Source of the DNA: Mesorhizobium sp.
GTDB lineage: Bacteria; Pseudomonadota; Alphaproteobacteria; Rhizobiales; Rhizobiaceae
Direction of reading: 5' to 3'
Assembly: GCF_024710845.1 (NCBI RefSeq)
Contig: NZ_JANJTZ010000051.1
Span: 62,001 to 126,000, forward strand
DNA length: 64,000 nucleotides
Shown: piece after piece, positions 8,080 to 17,468 of the stretch
Layout of the letters: every line of letters starts with the position of its first letter
Position numbering within the stretch: position 1 is the stretch's first letter
Position numbers and translations under genes: made by a program
The notes under the pieces: generated by a model
Databases searched by the model: none
What the model was told of the DNA's origin: nothing
Seen by the model: only the letters and a program-made list of their open reading frames with translations

Positions 8080-9579
8080 ATGAACGTCTATTCGATGCTC
8101 ACCGACGCTATCCGTCGACGCAGGGGCGAGGTCGCCGTCGCTTTTGGTAAGCATCAGCTTACTTATGCAGATTTCGACGGAATCTGCGCAGCATTCGGCG
8201 AATGGCTTGGCCGACAAGGCTGTGAGCGTGGCGACCGGGTGCTGCTGTTCCTCAAGAACGGTTTCGAGTTCCCGGTCCTGCTGATGGCGATCATGCGCGC
8301 GGGGCTCGTCGTGGTCCCCACGAATGCCAAGCTGCACCCGCGCGAGGTCGCCTGGATTGCCGGCGACGCCGGGCCGAAGCTCATTTTCACGCATGGCGAG
8401 CATGTCGAGGCCCTGGGCGCGGCACTGGAGGGAGATATAAAGCCCCGGATCGTCGCGATCGAGGATTTCGCACTGCCGCAGCCGCTCTCCCATGCGCCGG
8501 CGGCCGCCAAGGTCGATCCCGACGATCCGGCGTGGATCTTCTACACGTCCGGTACGACGGGTAAGCCCAAGGGCGCGACGCTGTCGCACCGCAACCTGAT
8601 CGCCGCCTCGGTCAATTGTCTGGCCGATGTGTTCGCCTTCCAGGAAGGCGACCGTGTGCTGCATGTCGCGCCGCTGTCGCACGGCAGCGGGCTCTACCTG
8701 ATCCCCTCGCTGGCGCGCGGCGCGCGCAACCTCATCTATGACCGGGCGAATTTCCGACCGGACGAGGTGTTCGACACGATCGCGCGGGAGGGCATCACGG
8801 TCATCGCCTTCGTTGCGCCGACCATGATCGTGCGTTTCCTGGAAGCAGCGCCGCGTAGCGATATCGCAACATTGCGCGGCGTCATCTACGGCGGGGCGAC
8901 GATCCACCTGGAACATATCCGCGCCGCAGTGGCGCGCTTCGGCCCGATCTTCCACCAGCTCTACGGGCAGGGCGAAGCTCCGATGACGATCTCGTACCTG
9001 CCGGGCGCGGCTCATCTCGGCGCCGACGACGAGACGCTGGTGTCGGCCGGCTATGTCCGCAGCGGGGTCGAGGTGCGCCTCGTCGACGAGGACGACTGCG
9101 ACGTGTTGCCCGGTGGCGACGGCGAGATCTGCGTGCGCGGCGACGTCGTGATGAAGGGCTACTGGCGCAATCCGGACGCCACCGCGAAGGCGCTCAAGGG
9201 CGGCTGGCTACACACCGGCGACATCGGCCATTTCGATTCCGGCGGCCGGCTGCGCGTTCTCGACCGGCGCCACGACACGATCATCTCCGGCGGCACCAAC
9301 ATCTATCCGAAGGAGATCGAGGACGTGCTTGCGGCGCATCCGTCCGTCCGCGAAGTCATCGCCTTCGGTCTGCCAGACAGCGAATGGGGCGAGTCGGTCG
9401 CCGTTGCCCTGGTGGCCGAGGCTGGCATGACTGAGGCGGTCGTGCTCGACTTCTGCCGCGACCAACTGGCGCGTTTCAAGAAGCCGAAACACGTCTTCTT
9501 TCTCGAGGAATTGCCGAAGAACGCCTACGGGAAGGTGCTGCGCCGGACGCTCAGGGAGCGGTTTGCGCCGCCGCGGTAG
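8080..9579 (+). CDS. Acyl-CoA synthetase (AMP-forming, ANL superfamily)
   Basis: Activates a carboxylic acid to its CoA thioester through an acyl-adenylate (499 residues). The P-loop IFYTSGTTGKPKGATLSHRN lies at about 150-170, then YGQGEAPMT (A5-like), LHTGDIGHFDSGGRLRVLDR near 370-390 and the C-terminal catalytic Lys region PKNAYGKVLRR. Length and motifs are typical of fatty-acid/aromatic-acid CoA ligases. AGGAGTCCC precedes the ATG. It follows the FAH/cupin pair and precedes the monooxygenase, suggesting that CoA activation is one step of this catabolic block. The substrate is unknown. Confidence 0.92.
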   Translation: MNVYSMLTDAIRRRRGEVAVAFGKHQLTYADFDGICAAFGEWLGRQGCERGDRVLLFLKNGFEFPVLLMAIMRAGLVVVPTNAKLHPREVAWIAGDAGPKLIFTHGEHVEALGAALEGDIKPRIVAIEDFALPQPLSHAPAAAKVDPDDPAWIFYTSGTTGKPKGATLSHRNLIAASVNCLADVFAFQEGDRVLHVAPLSHGSGLYLIPSLARGARNLIYDRANFRPDEVFDTIAREGITVIAFVAPTMIVRFLEAAPRSDIATLRGVIYGGATIHLEHIRAAVARFGPIFHQLYGQGEAPMTISYLPGAAHLGADDETLVSAGYVRSGVEVRLVDEDDCDVLPGGDGEICVRGDVVMKGYWRNPDATAKALKGGWLHTGDIGHFDSGGRLRVLDRRHDTIISGGTNIYPKEIEDVLAAHPSVREVIAFGLPDSEWGESVAVALVAEAGMTEAVVLDFCRDQLARFKKPKHVFFLEELPKNAYGKVLRRTLRERFAPPR

Positions 9580-9750
9580 GCTTCGTCCGCGCCGGGCAGC
9601 ATCGTGTATGGGCGACCCGGCGTTTGCGCTCACGGCTCCTTCATAAGCAGGGCGAATTACGGTTGTGGGAAGGTGCCGTGATCCATTGCCATTGCTTCCC
9701 GCCCACCGCATCCTGCACGCCAGCCTGCCAATGAACGGACGATCCTCTCC

Positions 9751-11073
9751 ATGAACCCCGACGATTCCAGGCCCTTCGCCCTGATCGGCGCTGGCCCGAC
9801 AGGTCTGGCCGCAGCCAAGACGCTCATCGAACAGGGTGTTCCCTTCCAGGGTTTCGAACTTCATTCGGACGTCGGCGGCCTGTGGGACATCGAGGGCGAC
9901 CGCTCGACCATGTACGAGACCGCGCATCTGATCTCGTCGAAGCGGATGACCGAGTTCACCGACTTCCCGATGGCGGAGGACGTGGCGGACTATCCCTCGC
10001 ATCGCGAGCTGAAGCGCTATTTCCGCGCCTTCGCCGACCGGTTCGATCTGCGCCGGCATTTCAGGTTCAACGCCGAGGTCGTGAAGGCCGAGCCGCTGGG
10101 CGGCTCGGGCGAAGGCTGGCGCATCACCTGGCGCGACGCCATCGGCGCGACGCATGAGGAGAATTTCGTCGGCCTGATCATCGCCAACGGCACACTCTCG
10201 GAGCCGAACATGCCGCGCTTCGAGGGCGCGTTCTCCGGCGAGCTGATCCACTCGGCAGCCTACCGGTCACCACGGCAGTTCGCCGGCAAGCGGGTGCTGA
10301 TCGTCGGCGCGGGAAATTCTGGCTGCGACATCGCGATCGACGCGGTGCATCACGCCGCGAGCTGCGACATCTCGGTAAGGCGCGGCTATCATTTCGTGCC
10401 GAAATATATCTTCGGCAAGCCGGCCGACACGATCGGGGGGGCGATCAAGCTGCCAATGTGGTTGAAGCGTCGCATCGACGGCACGATCCTCAAATGGTTC
10501 ACCGGCGACCCGCAGCGCTACGGCTTTCCGAAGCCCGATCACGCGCTCTACGAGTCGCATCCGATCGTCAATTCGCTGGTGCTGTTTTATGCGGGCCACG
10601 GCGACATCAAGGTGCGGCCGGACATCGCCCGGTTCGACGGCTCGACCGTCCACTTCAAGGACGGCAGCTTCGCCGACTATGACCTGGTGCTCGCCGCGAC
10701 GGGCTACAAGCTGCACTATCCGTTCATCGAGCGCGAACTACTGAACTGGCGGGGCGACGCGCCGCATCTCTTCCTCAACGCCATGCACCCGCAACGCGAC
10801 GACCTGTTCGTGCTCGGCATGGTCGAGGCGTCTGGCCTCGGCTGGCAAGGCAGGCACGAGCAGGCGGAGATGGTCGCCCGCTACCTGCGCGGACTGAGGG
10901 ACGGAAATGCTGCCGCGCTGGCCATCCGGGAGGAAAAGGCGAAAGGGTTCGAACGGCTCACCGGCGGCGTCGACTACATAAAGCTCCCGCGCATGGCCTA
11001 CTATGTCGAGAAAACGGCCTTCAGGCGGGCGGTCAACGAGCGCATCAGCGCCATGAAGGGAGGCAAGGCATGA
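9751..11073 (+). CDS. Flavin-containing monooxygenase (FMO-like)
   Basis: A 440-residue FAD/NADPH monooxygenase. The FAD Rossmann motif is ALIGAGPTGLAAAK (residues about 9-22) and the NADPH motif is VLIVGAGNSGCDIAID (about 183-198). The class B fingerprint RFEGAFSGELIHSAAYRSP lies between them, and ATGYKLHYPF matches the FMO C-terminal ATGY motif. It could oxygenate N, S or a ketone (Baeyer-Villiger). It is preceded by a 171-bp spacer that may hold a promoter and is followed by the transporter with a 4-base overlap, so it probably oxidises a compound imported by or related to that carrier. Confidence 0.9.
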   Translation: MNPDDSRPFALIGAGPTGLAAAKTLIEQGVPFQGFELHSDVGGLWDIEGDRSTMYETAHLISSKRMTEFTDFPMAEDVADYPSHRELKRYFRAFADRFDLRRHFRFNAEVVKAEPLGGSGEGWRITWRDAIGATHEENFVGLIIANGTLSEPNMPRFEGAFSGELIHSAAYRSPRQFAGKRVLIVGAGNSGCDIAIDAVHHAASCDISVRRGYHFVPKYIFGKPADTIGGAIKLPMWLKRRIDGTILKWFTGDPQRYGFPKPDHALYESHPIVNSLVLFYAGHGDIKVRPDIARFDGSTVHFKDGSFADYDLVLAATGYKLHYPFIERELLNWRGDAPHLFLNAMHPQRDDLFVLGMVEASGLGWQGRHEQAEMVARYLRGLRDGNAAALAIREEKAKGFERLTGGVDYIKLPRMAYYVEKTAFRRAVNERISAMKGGKA

Positions 11074-11975
11074 GGGATATCGACGACATCGTCCTGAACT
11101 TCAGTCCAGCGTCGCTGACGCTTCTGAACGCGATCCTGTGCCTGGTGATGTTCGCCATCGCGCTGGACCTGCGCGTCGACGATTTCAGGGCGATCTCGAG
11201 GAATCCGAAGGCGTTCGTCGTCGGGATGGTGTCGCAGTTCATCGCACTGCCAGCGCTGACCTATGTGCTGGTCGTGCTCATCGAGCCGCGGCCGAGCATC
11301 GCGCTCGGGCTGATCCTTGTCGCGGCCTGCCCGGGCGGCAATATATCGAACTTCCTCACCCATCGGGCGAAGGGCAATCTGGCGCTGTCGGTATCGATGA
11401 CGGCGGTGTCCACAGTGATCTGCCCGATCGCCACGCCGCTCAACATCGCCTTCTGGGGCAGCCTCTATCCGCCGACCCGCGAGATCCTGCGGGAGACCGA
11501 GATCGATCCGTTCTCGGTGCTCTACACCGTGCTTCTGCTGCTCATCCTGCCGATGGCCCTCGGGATGCTGCTCAACGCGCGACGGCCCGACATTGCGGCG
11601 CGGCTGCGCCGGCCGCTGCAGATCGTGTCCATGGTCATCTTCATCGCCTTCGTCGCAGCGGCGCTGGCTGCCAACTGGAACTTCTTCCTCGGCTATGTCG
11701 GACAAGTCGCGGTGCTCGTGGTGCTGCACAATTCGATCGCGCTCGGCACCGGCTTCACGCTGGCGACCCTGGCGCGGCTCAGCGACTACGACCGTCGCTC
11801 AATCACGATCGAGACCGGCATCCAGAATTCGGGCCTCGGCCTGATCCTGATCTTCGCCTTCTTCGGCGGGCTTGGCGGCATGACGGTCGCCGCCGCCTTC
11901 TGGGGCATCTGGCACGCCGTCTCGGGCCTCGCCTTCGCAAGCTGGGTCGGACGCACGGAGCCGGCACGCGCATGA
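11070..11975 (+). CDS. Bile acid:sodium symporter (BASS) family transporter
   Basis: A 301-residue inner-membrane carrier with 9-10 helices. Motifs typical of the family are LVAACPGGNISNFLTHRAKGN (about 83-103) and the discontinuous helix region ETGIQNSGLGLILI (about 247-260). BASS proteins import organic acids such as bile acids or pantoate with Na+. It overlaps the monooxygenase stop (ATGA) and is overlapped in turn by the epimerase start, so these genes are translationally coupled. Confidence 0.9.
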   Translation: MRDIDDIVLNFSPASLTLLNAILCLVMFAIALDLRVDDFRAISRNPKAFVVGMVSQFIALPALTYVLVVLIEPRPSIALGLILVAACPGGNISNFLTHRAKGNLALSVSMTAVSTVICPIATPLNIAFWGSLYPPTREILRETEIDPFSVLYTVLLLLILPMALGMLLNARRPDIAARLRRPLQIVSMVIFIAFVAAALAANWNFFLGYVGQVAVLVVLHNSIALGTGFTLATLARLSDYDRRSITIETGIQNSGLGLILIFAFFGGLGGMTVAAAFWGIWHAVSGLAFASWVGRTEPARA

Positions 11976-12910
11976 GCCGCATCCTCGTCACGGGAGCGGC
12001 GGGGCTGGTTGGCCAGGCGCTGCTCGGCATTGCCGGGCAGGCCGGACACGAAATCGTCGCGGGCGACATCCGCAAGCCGGCGCGCCTGCCCGAGGGCGCC
12101 GCGTTCCACCGGTTGGACGTGCGCGGGGGAGATCTGAACCGGATCATCGGCGAGGTCCGCCCCGAGGCGGTCGTCCATCTCGCATCGATCGTCACGCCGC
12201 CGAAGGGCTCGACCCGGGAGCTCGAATACGAGGTCGACGTGACCGGCACGCGCAATGTGCTGGACGCCTGCGTCGCCCACGGGGTCAAGCGCCTCGTCGT
12301 CACCAGCAGCGGCGCGGCCTATGGCTATTATGCCGACAATCCGGTTCCCCTCACCGAGGACTGCGCGGTGCGGGGCAACGAGGAATTCGCCTATTCGCAT
12401 CACAAACGTCTCGTCGAGGAGATGCTGGCGGCGGCGAGGGTCGACCATCCAGAGCTCGAACAGGTCGTGCTGCGTGTCGGCACGGTGCTCGGGCCCGGCC
12501 TCGACAACCAGATCACCGCCTTGTTCCGCCGCAGACGCCTCCTGGCGATTGCGGGCTCGCCGAGCCCGTTCGTCTTCATCTGGGTCGACGATCTCGCGCG
12601 CATCCTGCTGCGCGCTGCGACCGACGGTCCGGCAGGCATCTACAACGTCGCCGGCGACGGGGCACTGGGCGTCGACGACATCGCCGCGCGGCTGGGCAAG
12701 GGCGTCCTGCGCCTTCCGGCAGCGTTCTTGAAGGCGGCGCTCGCAGTCGCCAAGCCGCTAGGACTCTCGCGCTACGGACCCGAGCAGGTGCGGTTCCTGC
12801 AATACCGGCCGGTGCTCGACAACACCCGGCTGAAGAAAGTGTTCGGCTACGTGCCCGAGAAATCCAGCGCCGACGCCTTCGAGGCCTGGCGAAAGAGCGT
12901 CGGGCTGTGA
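11972..12910 (+). CDS. NAD-dependent epimerase/dehydratase family protein
   Basis: A 312-residue extended short-chain dehydrogenase. The Rossmann motif is VTGAAGLVGQALL (about 6-18) and the active site is a Ser-Gly-Ala segment (VTSSGAAYG) with YSHHK (YxxxK). It also carries the C-terminal FIWVDDLARILL segment characteristic of the group. Members epimerise or dehydrate sugar nucleotides or oxidise hydroxysteroid-type alcohols; given the monooxygenase/BASS/SDR neighbours, an alcohol dehydrogenase on a carbocyclic acid is equally likely. The start at 11972 is set by the ATGA overlap with the transporter stop. Confidence 0.85.
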   Translation: MSRILVTGAAGLVGQALLGIAGQAGHEIVAGDIRKPARLPEGAAFHRLDVRGGDLNRIIGEVRPEAVVHLASIVTPPKGSTRELEYEVDVTGTRNVLDACVAHGVKRLVVTSSGAAYGYYADNPVPLTEDCAVRGNEEFAYSHHKRLVEEMLAAARVDHPELEQVVLRVGTVLGPGLDNQITALFRRRRLLAIAGSPSPFVFIWVDDLARILLRAATDGPAGIYNVAGDGALGVDDIAARLGKGVLRLPAAFLKAALAVAKPLGLSRYGPEQVRFLQYRPVLDNTRLKKVFGYVPEKSSADAFEAWRKSVGL

Positions 12911-13689
12911 AGACGGCGGTCATCACCGGCGGCGCGGGCGGTCTCGGCCGGGCGCTGACGCAGGATCTCGTTGCGAAGGGCTGGCACGTCGCCGTGCTCG
13001 ACCTGCCCGGTCCCGAGCTCGATCGCGCGGCCTCGGCGTCGGTCACAGTCCATGCCTGCGACCTGACCGATGCGGAGGCGGTCGCCTCGGTCTGCCGGCG
13101 CCTGCGCGAGGACCATGCGTCGATCGACCTGGTCGTCTACAATGCCGGGATCACCCACATCGGCCTCTTCGCCGAGACGACGCTCGCCGCCCACAGGCGG
13201 GTGTTTGAGGTCAACTATTTCGGCGCGATCCATGTCGCATCCGCCCTGCTGGAACCGGTCCGCCAATCCCGGGGTGTTCATCTGGCGATCTCGTCCGTCG
13301 CGGGGTTTGCGCCGCTTCACCGGCGCTCCGCCTATTCGGCCAGCAAGCATGCGCTGGAGGGCTTCTTCAGGACGCTTCGCGAGGAGGAGCGGGAATTCGG
13401 CGTCGACGTGCTGATCGCGGCGCCGTCCTTCGTCGCGACGAATATCGGGGCGCCTCAGGAACACGAAGGCGGCATCGCCCGGCCCGGTTCGGCGCCGGAC
13501 GGTATCGACTACATGGATCCCGCCGTCGCGGCGAAGATCATCCTGGACGGGGTGGAGCGGCGGCGGACCTTCATCCCGGTCGGGCGGGTCGCCAGGCTCG
13601 CCGCGCTGATCAACCGGCTGTCGCCCGGCCTCTATGTGCGGCTGATGATGCGCAGCATCCGCAAGGGCGGAGCGCAGTCGCGCGGCTAG
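12907..13689 (+). CDS. Short-chain dehydrogenase/reductase (SDR)
   Basis: A 260-residue classical SDR. The cofactor motif is ITGGAGGLGRAL (about 6-17), then NAGI (about 83-86), catalytic Ser in SSVAG and the YSASK active site (about 143-147). It starts with GTG inside the TGA of the epimerase gene (GTGA overlap). The C-terminal tail LYVRLMMRSIRKGGAQ resembles SDRs that act on lipids or hydrophobic alcohols. It is the last clear gene of the 6434-13689 operon. Confidence 0.9.
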   Translation: MKTAVITGGAGGLGRALTQDLVAKGWHVAVLDLPGPELDRAASASVTVHACDLTDAEAVASVCRRLREDHASIDLVVYNAGITHIGLFAETTLAAHRRVFEVNYFGAIHVASALLEPVRQSRGVHLAISSVAGFAPLHRRSAYSASKHALEGFFRTLREEEREFGVDVLIAAPSFVATNIGAPQEHEGGIARPGSAPDGIDYMDPAVAAKIILDGVERRRTFIPVGRVARLAALINRLSPGLYVRLMMRSIRKGGAQSRG

Positions 13690-13824
13690 CCGGAGGCCCT
13701 GCTCGGGCTCGGACTTGCGACGTCGAAGCGCGGCGCCTATGCCTTTCCGGCGGGCAAGAGCTTCGCAGGCGCGCTTGCGGCGTTTGCGCCAGAGGCTGAA
13801 CCCGCCTTGACCGCCGGCCACACG

Positions 13825-14655
13825 ATGACACCCACCATCAGAACGCTTTCCCTCGCCGAAATCGGAACGCTCGTCGACTGGGCCGCCGGTGAAGGCTGGA
13901 ACCCCGGCCGTCACGATGCAGCCGCGTTCCACGCCGCCGATCCGGACGGCTTCCTTGGCGCCTTCGTCGGCGACGAAATGGTCGCGGGCATCGCCGCCGT
14001 CGCCTATGGCGAGGACTTCGGCTTCATCGGCCTCTACATCTGCCGGCCGGACTTGCGCGGCAAGGGCTACGGCAAGGCGGTGTGGAATGCCGGCATGGCG
14101 CATCTTTCCGGGCGGACGGTCGGGCTCGACGGCGTGCCGGCGCAGCAGGCCAACTACCGCAGCATGGGCTTCGTCGACGACTACCAGACATTTCGCTTTT
14201 CGGGCCGCTTTGCCGGGGCGGCATCGTCCGATCCGGTCCGGCCGATGTCGGTCGACCTCTTCCAGAGCGTGGCCGCATTCGACCGTATGCATTTTCCGGC
14301 GCCGCGAGCCGCCTTTCTCAAGCGCTGGATCGCCCCGCCGCATCTGGCGCTCGTCTGCATGGACGGCGACACGGTGCGCGGCTACGGCGTCGCCCGCGCC
14401 TGCCGCGAAGGCTTCAAGGTCGGGCCGCTCTTTGCGAACGACATCGATGTCGCGATCACCTTGTGCGCGTCGCTGGCCGACGCCTGCGGCGGCGACATCC
14501 ATATCGACGTGCCGGGTGGGCAAGAGGAATTCTCCACCTTGCTCGAGGCCGCGGGTCTATCGCGCGGCTTCGAGACGGCGCGGATGTACCGCGCACCGGC
14601 GCCCGCCATTCGGATCGGCGGCGTCTACGGAGTGACGAGCCTGGAGCTCGGCTGA
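13825..14655 (+). CDS. GNAT-family N-acetyltransferase
   Basis: A 276-residue acetyltransferase with two modules. The N-terminal GNAT fold (about 1-125) carries the acetyl-CoA loop as RPDLRGKGYGKAVWNAG, and VPAQQANYRSMGF is typical of the YitI-like family. The second half (about 140-276) matches the C-terminal acetyltransf_18-like domain (LFANDIDVAITLCASLA). An in-frame TTG at 13807 would add six residues; no strong ribosome site supports either. It is convergent with the aldehyde dehydrogenase gene. Confidence 0.85.
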   Translation: MTPTIRTLSLAEIGTLVDWAAGEGWNPGRHDAAAFHAADPDGFLGAFVGDEMVAGIAAVAYGEDFGFIGLYICRPDLRGKGYGKAVWNAGMAHLSGRTVGLDGVPAQQANYRSMGFVDDYQTFRFSGRFAGAASSDPVRPMSVDLFQSVAAFDRMHFPAPRAAFLKRWIAPPHLALVCMDGDTVRGYGVARACREGFKVGPLFANDIDVAITLCASLADACGGDIHIDVPGGQEEFSTLLEAAGLSRGFETARMYRAPAPAIRIGGVYGVTSLELG

Positions 14656-14684
14656 GGCGCCGGTAGGTTCGCAGCGCCCTTTCG

Positions 14685-16103
14685 TCAGGTCATCAGCCGG
14701 AACAGGCGCAACACCCGCTCGAATGACGCCCCGTAGGGCGGGCGCAGCATGCCGCCCGCCGAGAGCGGCGACTGGATGAAGATGGGCTTCTCCTTACTGA
14801 AGGTGCGGAAACCCCATTCGCCGTGATAGGCGCCCATGCCGCTGGCGCCCACGCCGCCGAAGGGCTGGTCCTCCTGGGCGATGTGCATCAGGCAGTCGTT
14901 GATGGTCACGCCGCCCGCGACCGTCTCGCACAACACCCTGCGCCGGGTGGCGGCGTCCTTGCCGAACCAGTAGAGCGCCAGCGGCCGGTCTCGCTCGTTG
15001 ATATAGGCGATGGCCGCGCCGACCTCGCCGTATTCGACGATCGGCAGGATCGGCCCGAAGATCTCCTCGCACATCAACCTGGCGTCCGGATCGGCGTTGA
15101 GGACGATCGCGGGCGCGAGCTTGCGCGTATTGCCGAAGGTTTCGCCGGCGGGGTTGACCTCGATCACCTCGGCGCCGCGCGTGCGGACCTCCTCGACCAT
15201 TCCTTTCAGCCGCGCATGATGGCGGTCCGAGATGATCGCGGTGTAGTCGGGATTGCCGGCGAAGCTCGGATATAGCTTGGTCATCGCGTCTGCGACCTTG
15301 CGGGCGATGTCTTTGCCCTTGCCGGCGGGCACCAACAGGTAATCCGGCGCGATGCATGTCTGCCCGGCGTTGAGCAGTTTGCCATAGGCGACGCTCGCGA
15401 CAGCCTTGTCGAGATCGCAGGAGGGATCGAGGATCGCGGGCGACTTGCCGCCCAGTTCGAGCGTGACCGGCGTCAGGTTGGCGGCAGCGGCGACAGCCAC
15501 CTGGCGTCCGACCGAGGTCGAGCCGGTGAAGAGCAGATGGTCGAACGGCATGGCGACGAAGGCCTTGCCGACTTCGGCATCGCCGAGGACGATGCTCAGC
15601 TGGTCGGCGGCGAAGTGCTTTGCCGCGAGCGAGGCGAGCAGCTCGGAAAACCGCGGCGTCAGCTCGGACGGCTTGATCAGCACGCGGTTGCCGGCGGCAA
15701 GCGCGGCCGTCGCTGGTGCCAGCGCCAGCTGGAACGGATAGTTCCAGGGCGAAACGATGCCGACGACGCCGAGCGGCTGCGGCAGGAGGCGGTTCTTCGC
15801 CGGCCAGAAGGGCATCGCCGTCGGCATGCGCTTCTCGGCCATCCAGGAGGACAGGCGCGACAGCGCGTGGCGGATGCCCGCGCGAACGACGACGATCTCG
15901 GCGAGCCGCGTCTCATGCGCCGAGCGGCCGCCGAAATCGGCGTCGATCGCCGCGCAGAACTCGGACTCGTAATTCTCGGTCAGGGCCAGAAGCTGGCGGA
16001 GGTTCGCGCGGCGGGCATCCAGTCCGGGGAACGGGTCGCGCGCCGCCGCCGCCTTCTGCGTCTCGAAAGCGGTCGTCAAGGATTGCTGGCTGGCCTGAAG
16101 CAT
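14685..16103 (-). CDS. calB: Coniferyl-aldehyde-type aldehyde dehydrogenase
   Basis: A 472-residue NAD(P)-dependent aldehyde dehydrogenase that converts an aldehyde to its acid. Visible are SPWNYPFQLALAPATAALAAGN, the catalytic Glu in LELGGKSPAI (about 215) and the catalytic Cys in NAGQTCIAPDYL (about 250). The pattern CLMHIAQEDQPFGGVGASGMGAYHG with a C-terminal hydrophobic stretch is typical of coniferyl aldehyde dehydrogenases (CalB). Family membership is secure; coniferyl aldehyde as the real substrate is inferred. A LigM-type demethylase and a DyP peroxidase in the same window fit a lignin-aromatic theme but are 18 kb and 12 kb away. Confidence 0.88.
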   Translation of the reverse strand: MLQASQQSLTTAFETQKAAAARDPFPGLDARRANLRQLLALTENYESEFCAAIDADFGGRSAHETRLAEIVVVRAGIRHALSRLSSWMAEKRMPTAMPFWPAKNRLLPQPLGVVGIVSPWNYPFQLALAPATAALAAGNRVLIKPSELTPRFSELLASLAAKHFAADQLSIVLGDAEVGKAFVAMPFDHLLFTGSTSVGRQVAVAAAANLTPVTLELGGKSPAILDPSCDLDKAVASVAYGKLLNAGQTCIAPDYLLVPAGKGKDIARKVADAMTKLYPSFAGNPDYTAIISDRHHARLKGMVEEVRTRGAEVIEVNPAGETFGNTRKLAPAIVLNADPDARLMCEEIFGPILPIVEYGEVGAAIAYINERDRPLALYWFGKDAATRRRVLCETVAGGVTINDCLMHIAQEDQPFGGVGASGMGAYHGEWGFRTFSKEKPIFIQSPLSAGGMLRPPYGASFERVLRLFRLMT

Positions 16104-16181
16104 GGTCGCGAACTCCGATGTGCTGCCACGCTAACAGACGCCTGAAGTCCCTGCCAGCCAGGCCATAGCAGCCATAGCGAA

Positions 16182-16211
16182 GCGGCCCGGCTGATGGCTC
16201 AGCCGGGCCGC
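16182..16211 (-). terminator. Hairpin downstream of glnII
   Basis: GCGGCCCGGCTGA and its exact complement (16199-16211) form a 13-bp stem with a TGGC loop, 43 bp after the glnII stop. It lacks a clear U-run, so it may be a factor-assisted terminator or mRNA 3'-end protector. Confidence 0.6.
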
Positions 16212-16254
16212 GTTCAGATCAGGGTCTTGCCGGCGCTAGCGCCGACTTCAGAAA

Positions 16255-17295
16255 TCAGGCCGCCGCCTTCTTGTAGGCCTCGGTCGGGACCTCGGATATC
16301 GTCTTCAGCACGACCGAGGCGATCTGGTAGGGGTCGCCCTGCGAGTTCGGACGGCGATCCTCGAGATAGCCCTTGTAGTCGTTCTTGATGAAGGAGTGCG
16401 GCACGCGGATCGAGGCGCCGCGGTCGGCCACGCCGTAGGAGAACTTGTTCCACGGAGCGGTCTCGTGCTTGCCGGTCAGGCGCTTGTCGTTGTCCGGACC
16501 GTAGACGCCGATGTGATCCATCAGGTTCTTTTCGAAGGCGCCCATCAGGGCCTCGAAATAGGCCTTGCCGCCGACTTCGCGCATGAAGGTGGTCGAGAAG
16601 TTGCAATGCATGCCCGAGCCGTTCCAGTCGGTGTCGCCGAGCGGCTTGCAGTGGAATTCGACGTCGATGCAGTATTTCTCGCAGAGACGCAGCAGCAGGT
16701 AGCGCGCCATCCAGATCTGGTCGGCAGCCTTCTTGGAACCCTTGCCGAAGATCTGGAATTCCCACTGGCCCTTCGCCACTTCGGCGTTGATGCCTTCATG
16801 GTTGATGCCGGCCTCGAGGCAGAGTTCGAGGTGCTCCTCGACGATCGTGCGGGCGATATCGCCGACGTTCCTGTAGCCGACGCCGGTGTAGTAGGGACCC
16901 TGCGGGGCCGGATAGCCGTGCTCCGGGAAGCCGAGCGGGCGGCCGTCCTTGTAGAAGAAGTATTCCTGCTCAAAGCCGAACCAGGCGCCCTCGTCGTCGA
17001 GGATGGTCGCGCGCATGTTCGACGCATGCGGGGTGACGCCGTCGGGCATCATGACCTCGCACATGACCAGCACGCCGTTCTTGCGCGCCGGATCCGGGTA
17101 GAGAGCGACCGGCTTCAGCACGCAGTCGGAAGAGCGGCCTTCCGCCTGCATCGTCGACGAGCCGTCGAAGCCCCAGAGCGGAAGCTCGTCGAGCGAGGGG
17201 AATCGGTCGAATTCCTTGATCTGCGTCTTTCCGCGGAGGTTCGGAACAGGGGTATAGCCGTCGAGCCAGATATACTCCAACTTGTACTTGGTCAT
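16255..17295 (-). CDS. glnII: Glutamine synthetase II (eukaryote-type GSII)
   Basis: Cytoplasmic enzyme making glutamine from glutamate, ammonia and ATP. At 346 residues it matches the short, eukaryote-like GSII, not the about 470-residue GlnA. Signatures are the N-terminal YKLEYIWLDGYTPVPNLRGK, WGFDGSSTMQAEGRSSD, the ATP/metal region GFEQEYFFY, and GSGMHCNFSTTFMR, with NDKRLTGKHETAPWNKFSYG further on. The start at 17295 (MTKYKL) fits the family; an upstream in-frame extension to 17550 is promoter DNA. Transcription is from a sigma-54 promoter, consistent with NtrC control under nitrogen limitation. Rhizobia typically carry this gene besides glnA. Confidence 0.96.
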   Translation of the reverse strand: MTKYKLEYIWLDGYTPVPNLRGKTQIKEFDRFPSLDELPLWGFDGSSTMQAEGRSSDCVLKPVALYPDPARKNGVLVMCEVMMPDGVTPHASNMRATILDDEGAWFGFEQEYFFYKDGRPLGFPEHGYPAPQGPYYTGVGYRNVGDIARTIVEEHLELCLEAGINHEGINAEVAKGQWEFQIFGKGSKKAADQIWMARYLLLRLCEKYCIDVEFHCKPLGDTDWNGSGMHCNFSTTFMREVGGKAYFEALMGAFEKNLMDHIGVYGPDNDKRLTGKHETAPWNKFSYGVADRGASIRVPHSFIKNDYKGYLEDRRPNSQGDPYQIASVVLKTISEVPTEAYKKAAA

Positions 17296-17369
17296 TTCGC
17301 CTCTCTTACGAAGTTGCGTCGAACTGTGATCGCCCGGCCAATCCGCCGTGCGCATGCCGCATGGTGCGA

Positions 17370-17385
17370 TGCAACAGGCGTGCCA
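17370..17385 (-). promoter_or_regulatory. Sigma-54 (-24/-12) promoter of glnII
   Basis: The minus strand reads TGGCACG-CCTG-TTGCA, an exact match to the RpoN consensus TGGCACG-N4-TTGCA, with the expected spacing between the GG and GC elements. The predicted transcript starts about 60 bases before the glnII ATG. It accounts for nitrogen-responsive expression. Confidence 0.9.
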
Positions 17386-17468
17386 GTTGGGGTTAACGCT
17401 TCGCTTACGAAAGGGCACTTCGCGGCCCGCAATAGGCCGAATCAGGGTGGGCATCCCGCAAGCGGCGA

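Noticed and set aside
13690-13824. In-frame open stretch between the SDR stop and the GNAT start (EALLGLGLATSKRGAYAFPA)
   Set aside because: It looks protein-like and may be a remnant of a deleted gene's end, but it has no start and I could not recognise a family; too weak to list.
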